In this document: positions 34,063-42,521 of the stretch, piece after piece | Layout: every line of letters begins with the position of its first letter | How positions within the stretch are numbered: position 1 is the stretch's first letter | DNA from: Saprospira sp. CCB-QB6 | Lineage (GTDB): Bacteria > Bacteroidota > Bacteroidia > Chitinophagales > Saprospiraceae | Direction: 5' to 3' | NCBI RefSeq assembly: GCF_028464065.1 | Contig: NZ_CP116808.1 | Coordinates: 3,501,501 to 3,565,500 of the forward strand | DNA length: 64,000 bases | The notes under the pieces: model-generated | Told to the model about the DNA's origin: nothing | Seen by the model: only the letters and a program-made list of their open reading frames with translations | Databases searched by the model: none | Made by a program: the position numbers and the translations under genes

Positions 34063-34221
34063 ACCTAAGGGTCTTGTCCAAAAATGGGCAAGTTAAAAGG
34101 GAAAAGGGTGAAACTCCCTTGCTGTCGCGCAACCGTAAAGCCGGATCGCTGCCCTGAGGTTTCCGCCAGAACATCTTCGCGTCAAAGATGGGCGGCTTGG
34201 GCAAACTTTGTCTAGACAAAG
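34063..34221 (+). promoter_or_regulatory. Cobalamin riboswitch
   Basis: Consensus elements in order: AAAGGGAAAAGGGTGAAACTC (34096-34116), GCTGTCGCGCAACCGTAAAG (34121-34140, matching the GCNNCCGCAACTGTAA core) and CCGCCAGAACATCTTCGC (34163-34180, the GCCAGNAGACC-like segment). The closing helix and a perfect CTTTGTC/GACAAAG palindrome (34206-34221) precede the gene at 34273. Known: adenosyl- or methylcobalamin binding represses downstream expression. The platform may act through the palindrome, which is an inference. Confidence 0.88.
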
Positions 34222-34272
34222 GGGCCGAGCTGTGTATACTTTGCGCTATTTTTTTATACTTAATCTTTATCT

Positions 34273-35535
34273 ATGCGCTTATTAAGTTTATGCTGCTTCG
34301 CTCTTTTGAGCACTGGCCTTTGGGGCCAAAAATTGTTGGTCTTGAACGGGGGCTTGTTTGGTTCGGCCACAGAAACCGCCAATTTGGGCGTTTATGATCC
34401 CGCTGATAATAGCTATTTGTTTTTGGATAGTATGGGGACCAACTCCGTGCAAGATCTCTTGATTGAGGCAGAGCAATACGCTTATGTGGCCGCTCAAGAC
34501 AGTATCTATAAATATGATTTGCAAACGGGCGAGCGCCTAGCTGCTGCTGCTTTTGGTGGCGTGAGTACCATTAAATTGGGCCTTTATCAGAACAAATTAT
34601 TGGTGGGCAACTGGTATGGCAGCAGCTCCGATAATCTACGCATCTTTGATAAAAGCGACCTGAGTTTTCAGGCTTCTGTGAGCCAAATTGATAAGGGCGT
34701 GAAGGATTTTGTTGTCCTTGGCGATACCCTTTATATTGCGCAAAATAGCAGCACCGCTAGCTATACCGATACTTTGGGCTATTTGGCCAAAGTAAATTTG
34801 ACCGATAACAGCTATGTTGGCAATGATACTTTGAGCAGCACGGGTAATGAGCTGGGCCGTCTATTCAGCCTAGGCGATAGCCTCATTATTGGCATCAATA
34901 ACGAAAGCAACAGCCTCTCTTATTTGAATGTCAATAGCGGACAAAAATGGACGCAGAGCGCTGCCGTAAATTTTCAGGCGCCTAGCTACGGAAATGCTGT
35001 TCAATTGGACCAAAACGGCATCGCCTACACCGTTTATAATGGCGCTATCGGAAGCTATGATTTTATCAATAATACGCTAATTGATACGGCTTTAATTCCT
35101 TATTCTTCTGGTGCTTTTGCCCTAGATGCTCAAAATGGGTTTTTGTACGTCAGTCAAATAAATTTTGGCAACCAAAGCAGCAACACAGGCATTCGCTACA
35201 ACCTTTCTGGCGATAGCTTGGGAACATTTCCCGTTGGCTTTTCTCCTGAGGTTTTGGTGATTTGGAATACCCAATTGATCAATAGTTTGAGCGAGCTAGA
35301 AACAAGCACTTTTGATTTCCGCCCTTTCCCAAATCCCGCCCAAGACCAAATTTTCTGGTCTGCAGATTTGGCCGTAGAAGCCCTGCGCTTATACGACTTG
35401 CAAGGCCGCTTGCTGGTGCAGGATCTATCTCCCCAACGCAATAGCCTGAATATTAGCCAATTGCCTGCAGGGCAATATGTTTTGCAGCTAGAAGTAGCTG
35501 GGCAGCAAAAAGCAAAACTCATCTATAAAAAATAG
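34273..35535 (+). CDS. BtuG-like beta-propeller protein secreted by T9SS, cobalamin-regulated
   Basis: 420 residues. Signal peptide MRLLSLCCFALLSTGLWG. A propeller spans about 20-335 with repeating blades of the YncE/DUF5074 kind (NLGVYDPADNSYLFLD, DSIYKYDLQTGERLAAAAFG, DNLRIFDKSDLSFQ, GYLAKVNLTDNSYV, GSYDFINNTLIDTAL, GIRYNLSGDSLGTFPV). A type-A sorting domain follows (FRPFPNPAQDQIFW, LYDLQGRLLVQ, AGQYVLQLEV). Known: BtuG is a surface propeller that captures cobalamin for the BtuB transporter in Bacteroides. The riboswitch directly upstream supports a B12 role. Unlike BtuG it has no lipobox and no btuB beside it. Terminator at 35568. Confidence 0.82.
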   Translation: MRLLSLCCFALLSTGLWGQKLLVLNGGLFGSATETANLGVYDPADNSYLFLDSMGTNSVQDLLIEAEQYAYVAAQDSIYKYDLQTGERLAAAAFGGVSTIKLGLYQNKLLVGNWYGSSSDNLRIFDKSDLSFQASVSQIDKGVKDFVVLGDTLYIAQNSSTASYTDTLGYLAKVNLTDNSYVGNDTLSSTGNELGRLFSLGDSLIIGINNESNSLSYLNVNSGQKWTQSAAVNFQAPSYGNAVQLDQNGIAYTVYNGAIGSYDFINNTLIDTALIPYSSGAFALDAQNGFLYVSQINFGNQSSNTGIRYNLSGDSLGTFPVGFSPEVLVIWNTQLINSLSELETSTFDFRPFPNPAQDQIFWSADLAVEALRLYDLQGRLLVQDLSPQRNSLNISQLPAGQYVLQLEVAGQQKAKLIYKK

Positions 35536-35567
35536 CTGGTCGAGAATAGCATTATCGCTTAAATCTA

Positions 35568-35597
35568 GGTCCTTCCTTTAGGGGAGGACCTTTTTTA
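35568..35597 (+). terminator. Terminator after the BtuG-like gene
   Basis: AGGTCCTTCC/GGGAGGACCT arms followed by TTTTTTATTT; near-copy of the hairpin at 32546. Confidence 0.8.
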
Positions 35598-35729
35598 TTT
35601 GGGGCTGCCCCGCCCTACGGGCGGGTCGGGCTGTGTCGCAGCTCGCTGCTCGCTCGGCCCTGCGTTTTTTTTCGCTACGCTCAAAAAAACTAGGTCTGGC
35701 CTACGGCCACTGCTATCCATCCCTCAGCC
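35598..35729 (-). repeat. DIR repeat, minus orientation
   Basis: TTTGGGGCTGCCCC, stem GCCCTACGGGC, GCTCGCTGCTCGCTCGGCCCTGCG, stem TTTTTTTCGC/GCTCAAAAAAA, GGTCTGGCCTACGGCCAC, ending CTCAGCC. Followed by a GGCCCTTCGGGCC stem. 35750-35912 shows no gene. Confidence 0.88.
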
Positions 35730-35912
35730 TGCGGCCCTTCGGGCCTGCAAAACCGTGAAATTAACCCTCTTGAGTTAGTTATAAACTTTCAGATTGCTTC
35801 TTTCCGACCGCAGAGGGCCAGTTTTTTTGTGCGAATCCGCTCTTGCAGGCTACAACACCCAATCTTTTTCTGAGAACAGGCTCTTGTCGCCCAAAGCAGA
35901 GGGCTTCCATTT

Positions 35913-36038
35913 GGCCTAGCGATGTGCAGCAGTGGCCCGAAGGGCCAGACCCAGGCAGCTTTGCTGCCGCAGGGCCGAGCGAACAGCGAGCTGCGGAACG
36001 TAGCGCCGCAAGGCGAAGCCGCAGCGGAGGCCCCAAAA
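35913..36038 (+). repeat. DIR repeat, plus orientation
   Basis: GGCCTAGCGATGTGCAGCAG, GTGGCCCGAAGGGCCAGACC, stem GGCAGCTTTGCTGCC, AGGGCCGAGCGAACAGCGAGC, stem GCGCCGCAAGGCG, ending GGCCCCAAAA. The A end faces the MFS stop. Confidence 0.9.
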
Positions 36039-36054
36039 CAGCAGTTTCAATCAC

Positions 36055-37236
36055 TTAGCCTTTTTTATCCAATCTCATTTTTAGGAAAATCATGAGGAAG
36101 GCGGCTAGGGTAAAAAAGGCAATAATAGCCGACATAGCTAGGGGGCTGGGGTCTTCAAAAATGCTGAGCAGGACGGTAGAAATCACGCCGCTTCCATATT
36201 GCAAAGCGCCCAAGAAAGCCGAGGCAGCGCCAGCCATTTTGGGGAGATCGTCTAGGGCTGCGGCAGTGGTACTTGCGGCAATAATGCCGTTCATCGAGAA
36301 AAAGATAAAAACGGGGATAATCAGTCCGTAAATTCCGCCAATATCAAAGGCTATGAGGGGGACCAAAAGCAGGCTAGCGATAGCGGCAATGCTGCTTGCG
36401 TACAAAATGAGGCGATCTAGGTGGAAGCGAGAAACCAGTGCTCGGTTGACCAAACTGAGTCCCATCATACCGATAATATTGATGGCAAAAATGGCCCCGA
36501 ACCAAGCGGGGTCCACCCCATAATAACTAATGTAGGCATTGGGCGAACCAGCGACAAAAGCATAAACCGCCACATAGAAAAAGGTCACGCAAAGCGTATA
36601 ATACATAAACTTCTTATTGACCAGCAGCTGCATATATTTAGAAAAAGCCTTGTGGATGGCATCGGCTTGGCGTTTTTCGGGGGCTAGGGTTTCGGGCAAG
36701 CCAAAAACAGAAAGGGCCATAATAGCGCCGATGACCGCCAAGAGCCAAAACATACTATGCCAAGTCGTAAACTTAATCATTTGTCCGCCGATCAAAGGGG
36801 CAGCAATAGGGGCGATAGCCATAATAACCATGAGGACCGATAGGGTTTCGGCGGCTTTTGTTTTGCCAAAAAGGTCACGAATCATGGCCCTAGATAACAT
36901 AGGGCCAACACAGGCGCCAAAAGCTTGAATCACTCGCCAAATAATCATTTCGACAATATTATCGGCAAGGGCACAGCCCACTGAGCCGATAACAAATAGA
37001 ATTAGGCCGAGCAAAAGGGGCCATTTTCGGCCCACTCGATCGCTAATGGGGCCCCAGATTAATTGGGCAATTGAAAAGCCCAGTAAAAATCCCGTAATCG
37101 TTAGTTCTACATCGCCCTGCAAATCATTATGCATCAAAGGCATAGCGGGCAAATAAATATCTACAGATAAAGAGGTGAAGGCCATGAGTAGGCCTAGAAC
37201 AGCCCACATATAGAGGCTTAAACTTGCTTGTTTCAA
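36055..37236 (-). CDS. MFS multidrug exporter, Bcr/CflA type
   Basis: 393 residues, twelve membrane helices. Seen: FTSLSVDIYLPAMPLMHNDL in helix 1, LIWGPISDRVGRKWPLLLGL (MFS motif A) between helices 2 and 3, RVIQAFGACVGPMLSRAMIRDLF (motif C/antiporter region of drug:H+ antiporters), ending in a basic KMRLDKKG tail. Known: Bcr/CflA proteins export drugs such as bicyclomycin or florfenicol using the proton gradient. AT-rich palindromes lie upstream of the start and may be an operator. Confidence 0.92.
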   Translation of the reverse strand: MKQASLSLYMWAVLGLLMAFTSLSVDIYLPAMPLMHNDLQGDVELTITGFLLGFSIAQLIWGPISDRVGRKWPLLLGLILFVIGSVGCALADNIVEMIIWRVIQAFGACVGPMLSRAMIRDLFGKTKAAETLSVLMVIMAIAPIAAPLIGGQMIKFTTWHSMFWLLAVIGAIMALSVFGLPETLAPEKRQADAIHKAFSKYMQLLVNKKFMYYTLCVTFFYVAVYAFVAGSPNAYISYYGVDPAWFGAIFAINIIGMMGLSLVNRALVSRFHLDRLILYASSIAAIASLLLVPLIAFDIGGIYGLIIPVFIFFSMNGIIAASTTAAALDDLPKMAGAASAFLGALQYGSGVISTVLLSIFEDPSPLAMSAIIAFFTLAAFLMIFLKMRLDKKG

Positions 37237-37289
37237 AATACTTCTTTTGAGGACTAAGGTCCCAATGGTGAGTTAAAACTTATCTAACT

Positions 37290-37315
37290 ATCTAAATAAT
37301 TAGATGATAATTATC
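37290..37315. promoter_or_regulatory. AT-rich palindromes upstream of the MFS gene
   Basis: ATCTAA-ATAA-TTAGAT (37290-37305) and TGATAATTATCA (37304-37315), about 54-79 bp upstream of the MFS start; possible regulator site. The rest of 37237-37516 shows no gene. Confidence 0.3.
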
Positions 37316-37516
37316 AGAAGCATTTTAGGCCCAAAAGGTTTTGGGGGCTATATTTTCTTTTTGTTAAATGGGAGGCGACAAGAAGAGGGAGGATTTCGTT
37401 TACTTAAAATAGGCCCAGCAAAAAGGAAGATGAAAATAGCCCAGAATCAAAGGGCTTTTAGTAGTTTGTTGACGAAAGAAGCAACAAGCAAATCATTAAA
37501 CGAAAACCAACTTTTT

Positions 37517-39892
37517 ATGCAGTACAAATTGACGCTGGTCTTTTTGGCCTTAGCTTTTGGCTTGCAAGCCCAGACGAATTATGGACTCAATCTACTGTCC
37601 AATTTTGATTATGCCGAGGATGGCAATGATATTTGGGGCTGGGTTCATCCCACAACAGGGGTAGAATATGCCTTGATGGGCACCAAAGAAAAAACCTCTA
37701 TTGTGAGTTTGGCCAACCCTGCAGCTCCCGTAGAAGTGCAGGCGATTACTGGGGCCAACTCTATTTGGCGAGATATTAAAACCTGGGGCAATTATGCTTA
37801 TGTGACTACCGATCAGGGCAGTGACGGTTTGTTGATCATTGACCTTTCGGGACTTCCGAACAACATTAGCTATAATTTCTGGAAGCCCGAACTGAGCATT
37901 AACAACGATACGGATACACTTCTTCGGGCACATAATATCTATATTGATGAAAGCGGTTACGCTTATATTGCAGGTAGTAATATCTCTAATGGAGAGCCCT
38001 TCTTTTTGGACCTCAATGCCAATCCCGCCCTACCTACTTTAGCGGGTTATGTGCCCCCTATCTATGCGCACGATGTCTATGCTAGAGGCGACACCCTCTG
38101 GACCTCAGATATTTATGTTGGAGAATTTACCGGTTATGATGTGAGCAACAAAGCCAATCCCATTGCTCTAGGTAGCCAATCTACTCCAGATAACTTTACG
38201 CATAATACCTGGATTTCTGATGATGGCAATACCCTTTTTACCACCGATGAGCGAGCCAACGCCTATATTGGCAGCTATGATATTTCTGATATGAGTGATA
38301 TTGTGGAGCTAGATCGCTGGCAGCCCTATGAAACTATTGGCGATGGCGTGATCCCTCATAATGTGCATGTCAAAGATGAGTTTTTGATTATCTCTTATTA
38401 TACCGATGGAATTATTGTCGTGGATGCTCAGCGCCCCGACAACCTCGTAGAGGTCGCAAAATACGATACCTATACAGGGCAAAATACCGGTTTCTTTGGC
38501 TGTTGGGGGGCTTATCCCTTCTTTAGCTCAGGAAAAATCTTAGCCGCAGATATCAATACTGGCCTTTATGTCTTTGATGCCAACTACCAAAGAGCTTGTT
38601 GGTTAGAAGGCTTGGTCACGGATAGCATCACAGGCAATCCTATTTTTGGCGCCCATGTAGAAATCAATAATACCGCTGTTTTTGATGATTCTCGCATCTC
38701 TGGAGAATATAAAACAGGTTATGGCGTAGCGGGAACCTATAACGTCACCTTTAGTAAATCTGGTTATTTCCCCAAAACAGTTTCGGTCAATTTGGCCCAT
38801 GGGCAAGTTTCTCAAGAGAATGTAGAGTTATTACCTATGCCTTCTTTCAGCTTTTCAGGACAAGTCCTAGACTCTGTTAGTGGCACAGCCCTAGCCAATG
38901 CTATTGTAGAACTAAAATCTCCTGATTTTAACTATAGTGTTACTACCGATAATAGCGGTAACTTCAGCATTCCCACTATGTTTCAAGCAGATTATGATAT
39001 CCTTGTGGGTAAATGGGGGCATCATACCAAGCTCATTAGCCAAAATCTCAATGCCAATACGGGCCAACTGACCGTAGAATTGGTCCAAGGTTACCGCGAT
39101 GAGTTTGCCTTAGATTTAGGCTGGACGACTAGCTCTACCGCTATCTCTGGAGACTGGGCCCGCGCCAATTCTGAAGGCCTTAACTATAACGGTAGCCCCG
39201 CTACCCCTGATGGCGACCTCAGCTTTGATATCGGCAATCTTTGCTATATCACTGGCGACCAAAATAATGGCGCCGTTGGCGGCGATGATATTGATGGCGG
39301 CGATGTTGTTCTTCGCTCTCCCAATTTTGATGTCTTAAATTATGGCGACGCTCATATTAACTTCTATGCCTGGTTCTATAATGGTGGCGGAAGCGGAACG
39401 CCTGACGATTCGATGGTCGTGACGCTACACAATGGGCTTAACTCTGCTGTTTTGGCTGTTTATACTAATACAAATGGCTGGACCAGCCTGCAGAGCTTCC
39501 GCATTGCCGATTATCTGCCTCCCGTTAATAATATGTGGATCGAAGTTTTGGCTTTTGATCGCAATACTGGACACCTTGCCGAAGGCGCTTTTGATCTCTT
39601 TTCTGTGGTCGATTCTTCTGCGACTGGATTAAATACTATTCCTCAAAAATTAGCCAATAGCAGCTTAAAGGTCCAGCCCAACCCCGCCAATGGTCCCTTT
39701 ACACTCCGCCTAGAACAGCCCTTAACAGAAGATCAAATGATTCAAGTCTACAACAGCTTGGGCCAATTGATCGAGCAACGAAAACTAGCTGCTGGTCAAC
39801 AACAACTAGAAATGGGCGCTCATTGGCCAACAGGAACCTACTATCTCCGTTTGGGCCAAGAAAAAGCCATCTTGCTCCAAAAACTAGATTAA
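37517..39892 (+). CDS. Choice-of-anchor-B (LVIVD-repeat) T9SS-secreted protein
   Basis: 791 residues from the ATG at 37517. The open frame extends to 37304, but only this start gives a signal peptide (MQYKLTLVFLALAFGLQA). A propeller-like LVIVD region of about 370 residues comes first (EYALMGTKEKTSIVSL, WRDIKTWGNYAYVTTDQG, HNIYIDESGYAYIAGS, HNTWISDDGNTLFTTDE). Then two carboxypeptidase-regulatory-like beta domains (LVTDSITGNPIFGAHVEI; VLDSVSGTALANAIVELKS), a MAM-like segment and a type-A sorting domain (VQPNPANGPFTLRL, VYNSLGQLIEQ, GTYYLRLG). Known: such multi-domain proteins are surface-exposed T9SS cargo. Function not determined; adhesion or substrate binding is likely. Confidence 0.9.
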   Translation: MQYKLTLVFLALAFGLQAQTNYGLNLLSNFDYAEDGNDIWGWVHPTTGVEYALMGTKEKTSIVSLANPAAPVEVQAITGANSIWRDIKTWGNYAYVTTDQGSDGLLIIDLSGLPNNISYNFWKPELSINNDTDTLLRAHNIYIDESGYAYIAGSNISNGEPFFLDLNANPALPTLAGYVPPIYAHDVYARGDTLWTSDIYVGEFTGYDVSNKANPIALGSQSTPDNFTHNTWISDDGNTLFTTDERANAYIGSYDISDMSDIVELDRWQPYETIGDGVIPHNVHVKDEFLIISYYTDGIIVVDAQRPDNLVEVAKYDTYTGQNTGFFGCWGAYPFFSSGKILAADINTGLYVFDANYQRACWLEGLVTDSITGNPIFGAHVEINNTAVFDDSRISGEYKTGYGVAGTYNVTFSKSGYFPKTVSVNLAHGQVSQENVELLPMPSFSFSGQVLDSVSGTALANAIVELKSPDFNYSVTTDNSGNFSIPTMFQADYDILVGKWGHHTKLISQNLNANTGQLTVELVQGYRDEFALDLGWTTSSTAISGDWARANSEGLNYNGSPATPDGDLSFDIGNLCYITGDQNNGAVGGDDIDGGDVVLRSPNFDVLNYGDAHINFYAWFYNGGGSGTPDDSMVVTLHNGLNSAVLAVYTNTNGWTSLQSFRIADYLPPVNNMWIEVLAFDRNTGHLAEGAFDLFSVVDSSATGLNTIPQKLANSSLKVQPNPANGPFTLRLEQPLTEDQMIQVYNSLGQLIEQRKLAAGQQQLEMGAHWPTGTYYLRLGQEKAILLQKLD

Positions 39893-39929
39893 TTTCTGTG
39901 GATAACTATAAAGTCTAACGCTTTTAATT

Positions 39930-39963
39930 TGAGCCTCAACAGTTTACTGTTGGGGCTTTTTTG
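39930..39963 (+). terminator. Terminator after the choice-of-anchor gene
   Basis: AGCCTCAACAG/CTGTTGGGGCT arms followed by TTTTTT. Confidence 0.75.
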
Positions 39964-39999
39964 TATAAAAAGCCAGTAACTTACAAGTTACTGGCTTTA
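39962..39999 (-). terminator. Terminator after the mdaB operon
   Basis: AAAGCCAGTAAC/GTTACTGGCTTT stem; on the minus strand it is followed by TTTTATAC. Lies 30 bases past the stop at 40029. Confidence 0.8.
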
Positions 40000-40028
40000 A
40001 GATCTGTTAATAGTAACAGTATAAACAA

Positions 40029-40625
40029 TTAGATATAGCTGTCTAGGTGTTTGCGAAAGCGCTTAAAGTCGTCTTCAATAGTGGGATTCTTCATTACATC
40101 AAAACTGGCAAAAGTAGGCAAGCCTCTCATGCCAAAAAAGCGAAAATTAGCATGCTGGGGAAACAATAAATCATCAACAGATTTGCCCTGAAAAAGATAT
40201 TCTTCTTGATTATCAAAGGCCTCTTTGGGTGCATTAAAGCTAATAGAAATCATGTATTTGCTTTCCGATAGATTTCCTCCCGTACCATAATTTTTCTTAG
40301 GATCAGCTGCCGTTCGTCCATCGTTATTACACAACTTCCCCATCATTCCAGCAGTATATACATCGTCCATATATTTTTTGAAGCTCCAGGGCATTCCCAT
40401 CCAATTTATAGGGGCTTGTAAAAAAACAATATCTGCCCAAAGATGCTTTTCTATTTCTTCCTCTACTTCATAGCGCTCTGCTGTTTTGCTAAACTTTAGC
40501 TGGTATCCTTTTTCACTGAAAAAAGAGGCAGCTATTTCGCAAAAACTAGCATTTAATCGCCCTTCAGAAAAAGGATAAGGCTGATGTGCATTGATTATAA
40601 GTACATTTTTCATTGGTTTTATCAT
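40029..40625 (-). CDS. mdaB: NAD(P)H quinone reductase, MdaB-like
   Basis: 198 residues. Flavodoxin_2 fold: VLIINAHQPYPFSEGRLNASF, LWADIVFLQAPINWMGMPWSFKKYMDDVYTAGM and a C-terminal FFGMRGLPTFASFDVMKNP, all close to the MdaB family pattern. Known: MdaB reduces quinones by two electrons and protects against redox stress. Its ATG overlaps the upstream TGA (ATGA, 40622-40625), which implies translational coupling to the peroxiredoxin gene. A second ATG four codons on is also possible. Confidence 0.88.
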   Translation of the reverse strand: MIKPMKNVLIINAHQPYPFSEGRLNASFCEIAASFFSEKGYQLKFSKTAERYEVEEEIEKHLWADIVFLQAPINWMGMPWSFKKYMDDVYTAGMMGKLCNNDGRTAADPKKNYGTGGNLSESKYMISISFNAPKEAFDNQEEYLFQGKSVDDLLFPQHANFRFFGMRGLPTFASFDVMKNPTIEDDFKRFRKHLDSYI

Positions 40626-41278
40626 TTAGTTTTTAAAAAATCTAATGCATATACAGCATCTAGAGCTGGGCGAGTTGTATAATCAGGATTAGTTTCCACA
40701 TATTGAATAACACTATTTTGGTCCACTAAAAAACGGGCAGGGATAGGTAGCGTCCAGTCAGAATGCCCCTGATGTTTATCCAAGTCAATCTTAAATTGGT
40801 TGGCATATAATGCCTTTAAGTCAGTGGGTAGAGAAAACCGAAGTCCCAACTCCTGCCCTAATTCACTCTTAAAGTCATGCAGCAAATCAAACCCTAGCTT
40901 TTGCTGCTGTTTAGTTTTTTGCAAAAACTCTGGAAGCTCTGGAGATATAGCAAAAAGCTGTACACCCAATCCGGTTAGCTTTTCTTCATTTTGTTGCAAA
41001 TACCCTAAATCCATATTACAGTAAGGACACCAAATACCTCTATAAAAAGTAAATAGTATAGGTCCTTTTTTCAAAATATCTACACTATGAATAGGTAAAC
41101 CATCTTGATTCTTTAGGGTGAAAGCAGGAAACTTATCCCCAACTTTTAATACCCCTTCCTGAATCCCCGAAGCCCGCAAATCTGCAGTGGCCTTATGCAT
41201 AATTTGGATGTAATCTGCAGGCATTCTGCCCTCTAAAGTTTTTTGGAGAGCAGCCATTTTTTCTTGAAAACTTTTCAT
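40622..41278 (-). CDS. Peroxiredoxin-like (AhpC/TSA) protein
   Basis: 218 residues. Thioredoxin-fold with FTFYRGIWCPYCNMDLGYL: a CPYC pair at 84 and 87, the first being the likely peroxidatic Cys. Typical flanks VGDKFPAFTLKNQDG and LFAISPELPEF. Known: the AhpC/TSA-like CXXC subfamily reduces peroxides or acts as a thiol oxidoreductase. Co-transcribed and coupled with mdaB, and divergent from a LysR regulator, forming an oxidative-stress module. Confidence 0.88.
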   Translation of the reverse strand: MKSFQEKMAALQKTLEGRMPADYIQIMHKATADLRASGIQEGVLKVGDKFPAFTLKNQDGLPIHSVDILKKGPILFTFYRGIWCPYCNMDLGYLQQNEEKLTGLGVQLFAISPELPEFLQKTKQQQKLGFDLLHDFKSELGQELGLRFSLPTDLKALYANQFKIDLDKHQGHSDWTLPIPARFLVDQNSVIQYVETNPDYTTRPALDAVYALDFLKTK

Positions 41279-41322
41279 CGCTTCTAGTTTTTTAACCCTT
41301 TACAGGCCAAACAATAAAATTT

Positions 41323-41341
41323 AGGCAAGTGTATATTGCCT
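41323..41341. promoter_or_regulatory. Dyad AGGCAA-N7-TTGCCT, candidate LysR site
   Basis: A perfect 6-bp inverted repeat between the divergent LysR and peroxiredoxin genes, 45-63 bases from the latter's start. Typical position for a LysR operator; not shown to bind. Confidence 0.45.
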
Positions 41342-41414
41342 GTTGCAAAGTAAAGTAATACCTTTAGATCGTCAAAATAGAATATTACAATAACAGTAAT
41401 CGATAAAATAGATT

Positions 41415-42290
41415 ATGAATCTACAATTTGTCAAATACTTTGTCCTCTTAGCCGAAAGTAAGAGCTTTACCCTGGCCGCAAAACGAGCACATGTTGTGCA
41501 GTCCACCTTCTCATCAGGCATCAAAAAATTGGAAGAGCAGCTCAACTGCCTTCTGTTCTTCAGAGATAAAAGAAATGTATTCCTTACTACAGAGGGGCAA
41601 GAACTCTTGCCCAAAGCAAAAAAACTGTTGGCCAATTGGGAAGAGATGCAAACATTTAAAGAAAAAACAAGTCGGCAAGTACTAAAATTAGGCCTTAGCC
41701 CAGACCTTGACTTTACAGCCATTCTACCCCTCATCAAGCAATTTCACAAACGTTACCCAACATATGAGGTCCAATTAGTAGAAAAAAGCTGCGTGCTGGA
41801 GCTTCTAGAAACGCTAAAAAAGAATGAAATTCATGCCCTCTTCAGCAAAATGACTCTTTCCATAGAGCATATTCAGCAAAAACTCATTAGAGAAGACCCC
41901 CTAGGTCTAGCCGTTCCACTAAATCACCCTTTTGCCAAACTCCCTCAGGTAGATGTTCGCCTCTTGCATCAATCTAACTTTATTGAACGAAGCAATTGTA
42001 GCAAAAGAGATGAAATTCTAGACTTCTTCCAAAGCCACCAAATCAAAATCAATACTGTGTTTAAAGCCAAAGGCGACGAAATGGCTAGGGCTTTAGTTAG
42101 CGCAGGCCTCGGCATTTCCTTAATTCCCGTTTTAGAGAAAACACCAAAAAGCTACCATATTATTCCACTCAAAGCCGCTAATTTCAAACGTAAGATATTT
42201 CTTCAATGGGCAAAGGATAGCCTCGCGCCCCCACTCAAATATTTTTTAGAAGAAGTGCAGTTTTTTCAAGAGCAGTTGGCTTTAGTTTGA
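41415..42290 (+). CDS. LysR-family transcriptional regulator
   Basis: 291 residues, usual LysR length. N-terminal winged HTH (LQFVKYFVLLAESKSFTLAAKRAHVVQSTFSSGIKKLEEQL is the conserved region, residues 2-42), linker helix, then a periplasmic-binding-like effector domain (KLGLSPDLDFTAILPLIKQF; LGISLIPVLEKTP). It has Cys residues in the effector half (CVLELLE, SNCSKRDE) that could sense oxidants as OxyR does, but their spacing was not matched to OxyR. Divergent from the peroxiredoxin-mdaB operon and so its probable regulator. Confidence 0.9.
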   Translation: MNLQFVKYFVLLAESKSFTLAAKRAHVVQSTFSSGIKKLEEQLNCLLFFRDKRNVFLTTEGQELLPKAKKLLANWEEMQTFKEKTSRQVLKLGLSPDLDFTAILPLIKQFHKRYPTYEVQLVEKSCVLELLETLKKNEIHALFSKMTLSIEHIQQKLIREDPLGLAVPLNHPFAKLPQVDVRLLHQSNFIERSNCSKRDEILDFFQSHQIKINTVFKAKGDEMARALVSAGLGISLIPVLEKTPKSYHIIPLKAANFKRKIFLQWAKDSLAPPLKYFLEEVQFFQEQLALV

Positions 42291-42292
42291 TG

Positions 42293-42411
42293 TTTTGGGG
42301 CCTCCTGCCTGCGGCAGGCGCTACGCTTTGGGGCTCGCAGGTCTGCTCGGCCCTGCGCGGGCTTTGCCCGCTTGGTCTGGCCTGACGGCCACCCCGCCGC
42401 ATCGCTAGGCC
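42293..42411 (-). repeat. DIR repeat, minus orientation
   Basis: TTTTGGGGCCTCC, stem GCCTGCGGCAGGC, GCTACGCTTTGGGGC, GCTCGCAGGTCTGCTCGGCCCTGCG, stem GCGGGCTTTGCCCGC, GGTCTGGCCTGACGGCCAC, ending CTAGGCC. Begins two bases after the LysR stop codon. Confidence 0.88.
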
Positions 42412-42415
42412 GTTT

Positions 42416-42437
42416 GCTGTAGGTTTCAACCTACAGC
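42416..42437. repeat. Family-2 hairpin
   Basis: GCTGTAGGTT/AACCTACAGC around TC; perfect stem, four bases beyond the DIR. Confidence 0.8.
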
Positions 42438-42521
42438 AAGGGCGGTATTGCTTCGCAATCTTTTTTCATGGAAAGAGATGGCCTTCCCGGCTACAAAAAC
42501 TCCTAAATAGGCCCTTTCTCC

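Noticed and set aside
34233-34241. TATACTTTG after the riboswitch as a -7 box.
   Set aside because: Spacing does not fit TAnnTTTG, and a promoter there would bypass the riboswitch.
37304-37516. N-terminal extension of the choice-of-anchor-B protein.
   Set aside because: No signal peptide in the extension; a clean one starts at the internal ATG at 37517.
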